Shown: positions 29,301 through 40,331 of the stretch, one piece after another
Position numbering within the stretch: the stretch's first letter is position 1
Layout of the letters: every line of letters starts with the position of its first letter
Assembly: GCA_028023455.1 (NCBI GenBank)
Contig: JAQFVV010006294.1
Location: 1-64,000, forward strand
Reading direction: 5' to 3'
Length of the DNA: 64,000 bases
Source: Epiperipatus broadwayi
Taxonomy: Eukaryota; Onychophora; Udeonychophora; Euonychophora; Peripatidae
The notes under the pieces: generated by a model
What the model was told of the DNA's origin: nothing
Seen by the model: only the letters and a program-made list of their open reading frames with translations
The model's database searches: none
Program-made: the position numbers and the translations under genes

Positions 29301-32300
29301 TAAAAATTTGTATCCTAGCTGTATTTCCAAGCTTAAAACGCGAAATGAACATGCTGGTGTACAATACTATATTTTGAATGAATTTTTTCGCTGATTTTGT
29401 CATATTTAGGTAGAATTACATAAATTATACTGAACTGCAATGTTAAAGTATTCAAATTCATCAATTTTTAGGAATTTGTATCCTAGCTGTATTTCCAAGC
29501 TTAAAACGCGAAATGAACATGCTGGTGTACAATACTATATTTTGAATGAATTTTTTCGCTGATTTTGTCATATTTAGGTAGAATTAGCTAAATAATACTG
29601 AACTGCAATGTTAAAGTATTCAAATTCATCAATTTTTAAAAGTTTGTTTCCTAGCTTTATTTCCAAGCTTAAAAGGAAATATGAACATGCTGCTGTAAGA
29701 TATTATATTTTATATGAATTTTTTTACTGATTTTGTCATATTTAGCTAGAACTGACTAAATAATACTGAACGGCAATGTTAAAGTATTCAAATTCATCAA
29801 TTTTTAACAATTTGTATTCTAGCTGTATTTCCAAGCTTAAAACGCGAAATGAACATGCTGGTGTACAATACTATATTTTGAATGAATTTTTTCACTGATT
29901 TTGTCATATTTAGGTAGAATTAGCTAAATTATACTGAACTGCAATGTTAAAGTATTCAAATTCATCAATTTTTAAAAATTTGTATCCTAGCTGTATTTCC
30001 AAGCTTAAAACGCGAAATGGAACATGCTGGTGTACAATACTATATTTTGAATGAATTTTTTCGCTGATTTTGTCATATTTAAATAGAATTAGCTAAATAA
30101 TACTGAACTGCAATGTTAAAGTATTCAAATTCATCAATTTTTAAAAATTTGTATCCTAGCTGTATTTCCAAGATTAAAACGCGAAATGAACATGCTGGTA
30201 TACAATACTATATTTTGAATGAATTTTTTCACTGATTTTGTCATATTTAGGTAGAATTAGCTAAATAATACTGAACTGCAATGTTAAAGTATTCAAATTC
30301 ATCAATTTTTAAAAATTTGTATCCTAGCTGTATTTCCAAGCTTAAAACGCGATATGAACATGCTGGTGTACAATACTATATTTTGAATGAATTTTTTCGC
30401 TGATTTTGTCATATTTAGGTAAAATTAGCTAAATAATACTGAACTGCAATGTTAAAGTATTCAAATTCATCAATTTTTAAAAATTTGTATTTTAGGTGTA
30501 TTTCCAAGCTTAAAACACGAAATGAACATGCTGGTGTATAATACTATATTTTGAATGAATTTTTTCACTGATTTTGTCATATTTAGGAAGAATTACCTAA
30601 ATTATACTGAACTGCAATATTAAAGTATACAAATTCATCAATTTTTACCAATTTGTATCCTGGCTGTATTTCCAAACTTAAAAAGTGATATGAACATGGT
30701 GGTGTACAATTGTAAATTTTGAATGAATTTTTTGCCTGATTTTGTCATATTTAGGTAGAATTAGCTAAATAATACTGAACTGCAATATTAAACTATTTAA
30801 ATTCATCAATTTTTAACAATTTGTATCCTAGCTGTATTTCCAAGATTAAATCATGAAATGTACATGCTGGTGTACAATACTATATTTTGAATGAATTTTT
30901 TCACTGATTTTGTCATATTTAGGTAGAATTAGCTAAATAATACTGAAATGCAATGTTAAAGTATTCAAATTCATCAATTTTTAAAAATTTGTATCCTGGC
31001 TGTATTTCCAAGCTTAAAACGTGAAATGAACATGCTGGTGTACAATACTATATTTTGAATGAATTTTTTGCTGATTTTGTCATATTTAGGTAGAATTAGC
31101 TAAATAATACTGAACTGCAATGTTAAAGTATTCAAATTCATCAATTTTTAAAAATTTGTATCCTAGCTGTATTTCCAAGCTTAAAACGCGATATGAACAT
31201 GCTGGTGTACAATACTATATTTTGAATGAATTTTTTCGCTGATTTTGTCATATTTAGGTAAAATTAGCTAAATTATACTGAACTGCAATGTTAAAGTATT
31301 CAAATTCATTAATTTTTAGAAATTTGTAACCTGGCTGTATTTCCAAGCTTAAAACGCGCTATGAACATGCTGGTATACAATACTATATTTTGAATGAATT
31401 TTTTCACTGATTTTGTCATATTTAGGTAGAATTAGCTAAATAATACTGAACTGCAATGTTAAAGTATTCAAATTCATCAATTTTTAAAAATTTGTATGCT
31501 AGCTGTATTTCCAAGCTTAAACCGCGAAATGAACATACGTGGTGTACAATACTATATTTTGAATGAATTTTTTCGCTGATTTTGTCATATTTAGGTAGAA
31601 TTAGCTAAATAATACTGAACTGCAATGTTAAAGTATTCAAATTCATCAATTTTTAAAAATTTGTATCCTAGCTGTATTTCCAAGCTTAAAACGCGAAATG
31701 AACATGCTGGTGTACAATACTATATTTTGAATGAATTTTTTCGCTGATTTTGTCATATTTAGGTAGAATTAGCTAAATAATACTGAACTGCAATGTTAAA
31801 GTATTCAAATTCATCAATTTTTAACAATTTGTATCCTAGCTGTATTTCCAAGCTTAAAACGCGAAATGAACATGCTGGTGTACAATACTATATTTTGAAT
31901 GAATTTTTTCGCTGATTTTGTCATATTTAGGTAGAATTACCTAAATTATACTGAACTGCAATGTTAAAGTATTCAAATTCATCAATTTTTAAAAATTTGT
32001 ATCCTAGCTGTATTTCCAAGCTTAAAAAGCGATATGAACATGCTGGTGTACAATACTATATTTTGAATGAATTTTTTCACTGATTTTGTCATATTTAGGT
32101 AGAATTAGCTAAATAATACTGAACTGCAATGTTAAAGTATTCAAATTCATCAATTTTTAAAAATTTGTATCCTAGCTGTATTTCCAAGCTTAAATCATGA
32201 AATGTACATGCTGGTGTACAATACTATATTTTGAATGAATTTTTTCGCTGATTTTGTCATATTTAGGTAGAATTAGCTAAATAATACTGAACTGCAATGT

Positions 32301-34638
32301 TAAAGTATTCAAATTCATCAATTTTTAAAAATTTGTATCCTAGCTGTATTTCCAAGCTTAAAACGCGAAATGAACATGCTGGTGTACAATACTATATTTT
32401 GAATGAATTTTTTCGCTGATTTTGTCATATTTAGGTAGAATTAGCTAAATAATACTGAACTGCAATGTTAAAGTATTCAAATTCATCAATTTTTAAAAAT
32501 TTGTATCCTAGCTGTATTTCCAAGCTTAAAACGCGAAATGGACATGCTGGTATACAATACTATATTTTGAATGAATTTTTTCACTGATTTTGTCATATTT
32601 AGGTAGAATTAGCTAAATAATACTGAACTGCAATGTTAAAGTATTCAAATTCATCAATTTTTAAAAATTTGTAACCTAGCTGTATTTCCAAGCTTAAACC
32701 GCGAAATGAACATGCTGGTGTACAATACTATATTTTGAATGAATTTTTTCGCTGATTTTGTCATATTTAGGTAGAATTAGCTAAATTATACTGAACTGCA
32801 ATGTTAAAGTATTCAAATTCATCAATTTTTAAAAATTTGTAATTTGGCTGTATTTCCAAGCTTAAAACCCGCTAAGAACATGCTGGTTTACAGTACTATA
32901 TTTTGAATGAATTTTTTTACTGGTTTTGTCATATTTAGGTAAAATTAGCTAAATTATACTGAACTGCAATGTTAAAGTATTCAAATTCATCAATTTTTAA
33001 AAATTTGTAACCAGGCTGTATTTCCAAGCTTAAAACGCTAAATGAACATGCTGGTGTACAATATTATATTTTGAATGAATTTTTTAGCTGATTTTGTCAT
33101 ATTTAGGTAGAATTAGCTAAATTATACTGAACTGCAATGTTAAAGTATTGAAATTCATCAATTTTTAAAAATTTGTATACTGGCTGTATTTCCAAGCTTA
33201 AAACGCTAAATGAAGATGCTGGTGTACAATATTATATTTTGAATGAATTTTTTCGCTGATTTTGTCATATTTAGGTAGAATTAGCTAAATTATACTGAAC
33301 TGCAATGTTAAAGTATTCAAATTCATCAATTTTTAAAAATTTGTATCCTGGCTGTATTTCCAAGCTTAAAACACGATATGAACATGCTGGTGTACAATAC
33401 TATATTTTGAATGAATTTTTTCACTGATTTTGTCATATTTAGGTAGAATTAGCTAAATTATACTGAACTGCAATGTTAAAGTATTCAAATTCATCAATTT
33501 TTAAGAATTTGTATCCTAGCTGTATTTCCAAGCTTAAAACGCTATATGAACATGCTGGTGTACAATAGTATATTTTGAATGAATTTTTTCGCTGATTTTG
33601 TCATATTTAGGTAGAATTAGCTAAATTATACTGAACTGCAATGTTAAAGTATTCAAATTCATCAATTTTTAAAAATTTGTAACCTGGCTGTATTTCCAAG
33701 CTTAAAACGCGGTATGAACATGCTGGTGTACAATACTATATTTTGAATGAATTTTTTCACTGATTTTGTCATATTTAGGTAGAATTAGCTAAATTATACT
33801 GAACTGCAATGTTAAAGTATTCAAATTCATCAATTTTTAAAAATTTGTAACCTGGCTGTATTTCCAAGCTTAAAACGCGCTATGAACATGCTGGTGTACA
33901 GTACATATATTTTGAATGAATTTTTTTACTGATTTTGTCATATTTAGGTAGAATTAGCTAAATTATACTGAACTGCAATGTTAAAGTATTCAAATTCATC
34001 AATTTTTAGGAATTTGTAACCTGGCTGTATTTCCAAGCTTAAAACGCGCTATGAACATGCTGGTGTACAATACTATATTTTGAATGAATTTTTTCACTGA
34101 TTTTGTCATATTTAGGTAGAATTAGCTAAATTATACTGAACTGCAATGTTAAAGTATTCAAATTCATCAATTTTTAAAAATTTGTAACCTGGCTGTATTT
34201 CCAAGCTTAAAACGCTATTTGAACATGCTGGTGTACAATACTATATTTTGAATGAATTTTTTCACTGATTTTGTCATATTTCGGTAGAATTAGCTAAATT
34301 ATACTGAACTGCAATGTTAAAGTATTCAAATTCATCAATTTTTAGGAATTTGTAACCAGGCTTCATTTCCAAGCTTAAAACGCGCTATGAACATGCTGGT
34401 ATACAGTAATATATTTTTAATAAATTTTTTCACTGATTTTGTCATATTTCGGTAAAATTAGCTAAATTATACTGAACTGCAATGTTAAAGTATTCAAATT
34501 CATCAATTTTTAGGAATTTGTAATTTGGCTGTATTTCCAAGCTTAAAACGCGCTATGAACATGCTGGTGTACAATATTATATTTTGAATGAATTTTTTCG
34601 CTGATTTTGTCATATTTAGGTAAAATTAGCTAAATTAT
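23385..34638. repeat. Homogenised satellite block with shortened higher-order spacing
   Basis: Most monomers here are close to a single consensus with aatttttaaaaatttgtat, aaaacgcgaaatg and tttttcgctgattt. The landmark variants persist at ttatgc 23385 and 28088 and at aacggcaatg 25064 and 29769. Their spacing is now 26 monomers (from 19021 and 20699) and then 28 monomers, instead of 47. The distance between the two landmarks stays 1676-1681 bases, ten monomers, in every copy. The last ~1.5 kb shifts to a taacctggctg / gcgctatg variant that continues beyond the LINE. Confidence 0.8.
34630..34638. repeat. Target-site duplication of the LINE, left copy
   Basis: The nine bases ctaaattat end the satellite immediately before the LINE and are repeated at 40713-40721 immediately after it. 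Joining the left copy to the right flank restores an in-phase satellite monomer. Confidence 0.85.
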
Positions 34639-34641
34639 GAT

Positions 34642-34656
34642 CCGCTAGATGGCGCC
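34642..34656 (+). promoter_or_regulatory. CTCF-like motif at the extreme 5' end of the LINE
   Basis: The bases ccgctagatggcgcc begin three bases from the 5' end of the element. They match the well-known CTCF core (CC-purine-C-N-AG-purine-GGC-purine type) closely and stand out as the only GC-rich patch in kilobases. LINE promoters are internal and lie at the 5' end, so a factor-binding site here is plausible. Binding itself is inference. Confidence 0.4.
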
Positions 34657-34847
34657 AGCACATGTTTTACTAGCTAAATCTAGTCATTTTAAATTCGAAG
34701 ATTTGCCTACTAAATGTGAGTAAAAATCTTTAATTTGATATTTACTATAATTTTAAAGTGTAATTGGAACATTTTCTCTTATTATATCAAAAAAGTTTAA
34801 ATTTTATATAGAATTTGATCAAAATCTAATTAAGGGGAAATTTAGCC

Positions 34848-36875
34848 ATGGCTGCTCACTACAGCCGTCCTCCCCTGCTTAAAGGTAATAAAACCTTTGA
34901 ACAGACATCTGAGACTATTGATAAACTTGAATTGTTTAAGAAATCTAATGTATGCAATGAACAAGCTTTTTCAGTCAATTCTCAATCATATAACATGAGT
35001 GGAAATACCGATTCAGACATTGCAGATTGCAACATAACGTTAGTAAAACCGCTAAACGTTAATAATAACGTTGAGCACCATTCAGGGCCCTTCATGACAA
35101 AAAATGAAAATTTTAAAAAGCAGAATTTTGGCATGAAAAATGAAATTGTAGCTAAACAATGTACTCCACAACAGTTAACTATGAATAAAAAAAGTGATTT
35201 AAATGGTAAAATGTCATATGCAGAAAAGGTTGGAACCAACTTATTTTCTAAAACTAGTAACTCACACCAAGCTGAAGAGGTCTATCAAAACCTCATGGAA
35301 ATTCAGGAACATGGAGATGACTCCCAGAACGAAACAGAAATAGAGAGTAACTTATTCATTAACAACAATTACCAGGAACTAATATTAAACAACTTTGACA
35401 ATATTAATGAGGCTTTTAACAAGTCTATTCCCTTATTTCTCTTAAGATCATTTAAAAACTATTGTAATGAAAAGTCAATAATCTTAGCCGTCACTGATCA
35501 AAAAAAAAACTTATTCCCCTTTCCTCTGGAAGATCTCTACAACTTAATTGAAACAAATAAACTAGAGGAAAAAATTCATAAAATTCTTAATCATCCCAAC
35601 CCAAGGTATGTGATTATTGAATTCAACAACATTCTTCAAAAAGAAGAGTTTAAACATAGTTATAAAGTTCTGAATAACAAATTTTTAATCAATGTTGATA
35701 TTAATAGAGCCAATACACTCCAAGGGATGATCAGAAATTCTTATATTAGCCTAGAAAAAGACCATCTACAAAAAATGTTGGTTAATTATGGAAAAGTGAC
35801 TGAGTTTAAATATCTCCCAAACCCTAGACTGAAGGGAGGAATCTTATCTAACATAGCAGTTTTTCGACTTGAAGTAAAAAACAATATATCACCTCTAGAA
35901 ATACCAACCATAGTAGCATCTAGTGAAGCTCCACTAGTCATCTCCTTTAAAGGCATTGCCCCTCAGTGTTTCCACTGTCGGTCTCGAGATCATTTAATAA
36001 ATAACTGCCCAACCAGATTATGTAATGATTGTGGCACACCAAAAAAAGCATTTCACAAATGTTCACCAACTATCTTAAAAACAATTATAAGCAGTAATAA
36101 TCAAGCTCAATCTTCTCTTTCTGGCCCTACCCACAATAATAAACCAACAATAAATGAAACACACATACCCAATTCTTCTTCTCAAAAAACATCAAAACAA
36201 CAATTTGAAGAAGACTTTCCAGCACTATTAATTAAAGAAAAAAAAAATGATGACATTATTCATAGCAATGAAAACACTCCAACTCCTGATGAAGACTTAC
36301 ATGAACATGATTCATCTTCCGATGAAGTCAGAAAAACAATTCACAGCCATAAATATGAAGGAAAAACAAAAAATAAAAATAAAACCAAAACCAACGAAAC
36401 AAAGCAATTAAAGGGAATACAAAATAAAAAGCATTTAACAATTGAAGATAATGTAGAAAACCCAGATAAATATAATGAGGAAGCTATTAAAACTGAAGAA
36501 AACATTAATCTCAGGGAAAGACCACAGAAAAGAGCTCGTGATCCAAAACAGAAAAAAATAACAGAGGAAAACAAGCTTACTGATAATCGAAGTGGAGATT
36601 CATCAGAAGAAAACAATGATAACCCACACAAAAAAAACAAAAGAAAAACAGTCTATCCACATCAAACACAAGAAAATCTAGTAGAATTCCCCAGCATGGA
36701 GGAAGAGGACATTGTATTCACAGATGAAATATTAGAAGATTCTGATGACTACTTTGAAGCAACTAATGATAACAAAGATAAAACCAGCAAGAATCACTCT
36801 AAACATTCAAAAAACCTGCGTCAAAGTAGCAGGAGCATCAATTCATCCACCATGAAATGGGAAGACTCTTCCTAA
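34848..36875 (+). CDS. LINE ORF1 protein, zinc-knuckle nucleic-acid-binding (Gag-like)
   Basis: This is an uninterrupted 675-residue frame. The start is supported by a strong Kozak context (agccatggc), and the 209-base leader has no competing long frame. The central part (about residues 230-370) resembles the globular region preceding the knuckles of arthropod LINE ORF1 proteins. It is followed by a classical C-x2-C-x4-H-x4-C knuckle at residues 374-387 (CFHCRSRDHLINNC) and a second, irregular Cys/His cluster just after (CNDCGTPKKAFHKC). The last ~250 residues are Lys/Glu/Asn/Asp-rich and probably disordered. Such proteins bind LINE RNA and act as chaperones in the ribonucleoprotein; that role is family knowledge. 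ORF1 is intact whereas ORF2 is broken. A 53-base gap separates it from the ORF2 ATG, which is in another frame. Confidence 0.9.
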   Translation: MAAHYSRPPLLKGNKTFEQTSETIDKLELFKKSNVCNEQAFSVNSQSYNMSGNTDSDIADCNITLVKPLNVNNNVEHHSGPFMTKNENFKKQNFGMKNEIVAKQCTPQQLTMNKKSDLNGKMSYAEKVGTNLFSKTSNSHQAEEVYQNLMEIQEHGDDSQNETEIESNLFINNNYQELILNNFDNINEAFNKSIPLFLLRSFKNYCNEKSIILAVTDQKKNLFPFPLEDLYNLIETNKLEEKIHKILNHPNPRYVIIEFNNILQKEEFKHSYKVLNNKFLINVDINRANTLQGMIRNSYISLEKDHLQKMLVNYGKVTEFKYLPNPRLKGGILSNIAVFRLEVKNNISPLEIPTIVASSEAPLVISFKGIAPQCFHCRSRDHLINNCPTRLCNDCGTPKKAFHKCSPTILKTIISSNNQAQSSLSGPTHNNKPTINETHIPNSSSQKTSKQQFEEDFPALLIKEKKNDDIIHSNENTPTPDEDLHEHDSSSDEVRKTIHSHKYEGKTKNKNKTKTNETKQLKGIQNKKHLTIEDNVENPDKYNEEAIKTEENINLRERPQKRARDPKQKKITEENKLTDNRSGDSSEENNDNPHKKNKRKTVYPHQTQENLVEFPSMEEEDIVFTDEILEDSDDYFEATNDNKDKTSKNHSKHSKNLRQSSRSINSSTMKWEDSS

Positions 36876-36928
36876 GTATCATATCCTTGCAATAAGCATC
36901 CAACACCAAACATTTTTTTATTTTTTTG

Positions 36929-39900
36929 ATGAAGATTAAAATAATTGGAATTAATGTTAGGAGTTTAAACTCTATTCATCGAACCTATGCCATACAAGAC
37001 AGGTTTCAAAAAGTGTCTCCAGATATTATGTGCTTCACAGAGACAAAACTTCATAATAATAGTGATAATAAAATTGCAGAGATAATTAACTCACTAGGTC
37101 TATTTTACTACTCAATAGCAACTTCACCCTCTGGAGGTGTGGGCTTTGTACTAAATCGAAACTCAAGATTTACAAAATATAAACTAATCCACATGGATGC
37201 TAATTGTGCAATTTTAAACTTTGATATAGGAAATAATAGTCTGAACATTATATATCTTTATCTCCAGAAAAATACAAATACAATACACAAAGTAATTAAT
37301 ACAATTAATTCATCTCTTGTCCATAATAATTCACCTATGGTAATTTTAGGTGACTTTAACATGTCCTACAGTACTTTTGATACCAATTATGTACATCTTA
37401 TTAACACTGGACTAATGTCAGCACAAGGATTTTTCCCAATAAATTCTTATTCTTTCTACACAAAGCAATATTCATCACTAATAGATCTGATATACTATTC
37501 ACCAGACATTCACTTCAAAATTGAAACTTCATGTGGTCTTTTCAGACCACTTAGCTCTAAAGATCATCATTCATGCAGGAGACCCAACTTTCCATTCAGA
37601 TGGCCTTGCTAAAACACCAAGAATGATTAACAAATTCAACACTCCTGAGGCCATCTTCTCTGAGGCCTACATATATTTTCATAAGGCTAACATCTTGTCA
37701 CAGGATCCAATTCAGGCATGGTTTATATTTACTGAAGTTCTGAGAGCAACTACCAACAACTACTCCTATAAACAAAAAGGACCTCTAGGAATTCTAAAAG
37801 ACATGGATTCTATCAGTATAGCAATAGATTCATTTCCTTCCACCTCTCTTGACATTAGTACAATTCTTGATCTAAAAAATCAATACAGAATGAAACAAAG
37901 AATTTTAGCTGAAACAATAGCTATCAAAAGATCAAAAATATTCTTAGCTAACAGGCATGCATGGACAAGAAGCTATATACGATGGGCACTAGGAGCTAAA
38001 CCAAAACTAAATACTCCCTTGTCTATCGATAATAATGGAAACAATCATATAGGCTCATCAATGCTTATAACCATTTATGACTTCTTCTATGCCAAACTAC
38101 AAGCTGATTCAAAATCTATATCTAGGACAACCTTCAAAAGTGATACAAATTGTGGTCACCAAATTACCAACAAACAAATTCTGGATAAATTGAAATCTAT
38201 CCCAGACAAAACCCATCCAGGCCCACATGGCCTACCAAAATTTCTATTAATTCACCTATCTCATTTCACCCTTCCTATTATAAAAGGTATGCTAGATAGA
38301 CTGGCCTCAGATTGCTTAGAAATCCCTAGCCTCTACCCCATTTCACTAGTTCCTTTTTTAAAGAAAAAAGATATGCCTTCTACTACCTCCAATATTAGAC
38401 CAATCTCCATGACACCACTTCTCATAAAAATAATTGAAGGACTCATAAAAGATAAAATTCAAGATACAATTTTAGAAAAAATATCAAATGCACAATTTGC
38501 AAAAAAAGGCTCATCAACAGTAAATGCTGTATGCCTTTTTCAATCAGTTTTAGACCATGTGAGAAGCAAAAGAAAATCTCAGCCCATTGCAGTACAGTTG
38601 GATATCACAGCAGCATTTGATTCCATATGCATAAATATACTTCTTGAAACTTTGGAACAATATGGAATTTCCACAGTGTACTTAAGAATCATTGAAAATC
38701 TTTTGAACAATAGAGAAATACTTATCACACTCAATGGCCGGATAGCACCTGGATTTAGACCTTCCATCTCTATTCCACAAGGTTCCCCTTTGAGTGCCCT
38801 ATTGTTCATAGCCTACATAAACCCTCTACTAAAAGGGATTGAAGCAAAACTCCCTGGAGTATTTGTACCATCCATAAACCAAGAAATCAATCTATAGCAT
38901 ATATGGATGCTATTGTCATTATACTTCCTTCTATGAAGCACTTAGCTACATTAGAAAAAATTATCAACCAATATTCTACAGATTACAAACTAGTATTTAA
39001 CCGGAAAAAATCTGCAGTATGGAAACTTTTGTCAGGGAAAAGTGTTCCCTCTTCCTTTTCAGCAAAATCTCAACCAATTTTGGGATTCCCTCTAAACCTT
39101 TCTCCAAGGGTGATGGTAATTTCAGTACAGAACAATTTGCTTCTTGCAACTAAAAAAGTTACAGACTCACTAAAGGGTGTATATCTCTCCCTGTGTGATA
39201 AAGTTCATCTGCTAAATACACTGACCTTTAGTAGAATTAATTACTACCTCCCCATTTTAAATCCTACCAAAAGATTTATCTCACAAATAAATTCATTGTG
39301 TTCTGCTATTCTATGGAAAAAGAAGGTGGTATCAATCAGTATAAAAAAATGCAAAACCCTAAAAGGTTAAATGGACTAGGTTTGCATTCAATTGCTACAA
39401 TGTTAATGAGAAACACACTTAATTTTTTTTATTCAATGTACACAAAAACAATATACCAAATTCCACTTAATAAAATTATCCCTACAGACAGACCTTCATT
39501 ATACCATAGGAAATCCTGGCTAGAAAACCTAATCAACCTTCTCTTCCATCATATCAACTTAAATGAGTTTCGGTTTGCTAGAAAGTTCACATACTGGGAA
39601 ACTTTCAACATTATTAACACTAATCAGGATTGCCCACCTGCAATGCTGAAAAAACCAAATGAGAAATTAATCCCAAAGATAAAAAGATGGTTTCTTACAG
39701 ACCTCCATTATACCATAGGAAATCCTGGCTGGAAAACCTAATCAACCTTCTCTTCCATCATATCAACTTAAATGAGTTTCGGTTTGCTAGAAAGTTCACA
39801 TACTGGGAAACTTTCAACATTATTAACACTAATCAGGATTGCCCACCTGCAATGCTGAGAAAACCAAATGAGAAATTAATCCCAAAGATAAAAAGATGGT

Positions 39901-40331
39901 TTCTTACACCAAAATATATTGATTTTACAATAAAAAACAATCTACGTGCTTTAACAACAAATGACTTCCTTATAGAAAAAAGAGGATTCAAAAAAATTGA
40001 AGCACTATGTAACATATGCAAAAGAGATTCTGAAACTGTCAATCATATTCTAATAAACTGCATAGGATTAAACCAAGTAAGATGCAGACTTCAAGATTTC
40101 TTCAAGCTCACAAGTATTCAACTTTTTGACATCACTGGGAACATCAAAACAGGAAGTTACTCAAACATTAAAAGATCTATATTTGTAAACCACACTCTCT
40201 GGCTACTCAGATGTAGATTAATTTTCAATAGAACACCCTGTGATCCTCTTGAATTTACTGTCAAAACTCTTTCAACTATAAGAGAAAAAGACCAGCTACA
40301 ATCTCCAACTGAAATTTTCATGCCAACCTAA
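36929..40331 (+). pseudogene. LINE ORF2, endonuclease / reverse transcriptase, frameshifted
   Basis: The first ATG (36929) opens an AP-type endonuclease with INVRSLN, FTETKL, GDFN and a SLIDLIYYSP segment. The frame is lost at about 37545, probably by one extra base in a T run, just before the SDH motif, which reads in the next frame (FSDHLALK). The reverse transcriptase follows (NIRPISM, LDITAAFDS, PQGSPLSALLF). A second frameshift near 38890 precedes the catalytic box, which reads YMDA instead of YxDD. A third shift near 39345 sits in an A7 run, and a 209-base tandem duplication (39492-39909) adds a fourth. The C-terminus has a C-x2-C-x8-H-x4-C finger (CNICKRDSETVNHILINC), as in zf-RVT domains, and the stop is at 40329. 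No RNase H domain was seen. This copy cannot make an active enzyme. Confidence 0.9.
39492..39909. repeat. 209-bp tandem duplication inside LINE ORF2
   Basis: The segment 39492-39700 is repeated at 39701-39909 with only a few differences (for example gctagaaaac against gctggaaaac, and gctgaaaaaacc against gctgagaaaacc). Its length is not a multiple of three, so it shifts the frame after the first copy. The near-identity suggests it arose after, or shortly before, insertion. Confidence 0.95.

Larger units (their letters stand above)
1..34638. repeat. 168-bp satellite DNA array (about 206 monomers)
   Basis: This is a continuous head-to-tail tandem array. The landmark gttaaagtattcaaattc recurs exactly 168 bases apart at 161, 329, 497 and 665, and again at 31963 and 32131, so the period is constant across the array. 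The monomer is strongly AT-rich with A/T tracts, has one HindIII site in most copies (ccaagctt), and has two variable CpG positions (aaacgcgaaa and tttcgctga). No reading frame of note exists in it. A unit close to nucleosome length, a long array and higher-order structure are typical of centromeric or pericentromeric satellites; that role is inference. The array runs off the left edge of the window and is interrupted on the right only by a LINE insertion. Confidence 0.98.

Noticed and set aside
1-34638. CRISPR-like array of regular repeats
   Set aside because: The units are contiguous 168-base monomers without unique spacers, in eukaryotic-type DNA; this is satellite DNA.
1-34638. CENP-B box in the satellite monomer
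   Set aside because: The TTCG parts near the two CpG spots lack the A and the CGGG half of the known box, so there is no acceptable match.
34982-35239. Minus-strand open frame of 85 codons in the LINE
   Set aside because: It lies antisense to the intact ORF1, and its hydrophobic composition is a mirror of the Lys/Asn-rich plus-strand protein.
36341-36640. Minus-strand open frame of 99 codons
   Set aside because: Antisense shadow of the Lys/Glu-rich C-terminus of ORF1.
38579-38809. Minus-strand open frame within the RT region
   Set aside because: Antisense to clear reverse transcriptase motifs in ORF2.
39833-40042. Minus-strand open frame of 69 codons at the ORF2 C-terminus
   Set aside because: Antisense to the zinc-finger end of ORF2.
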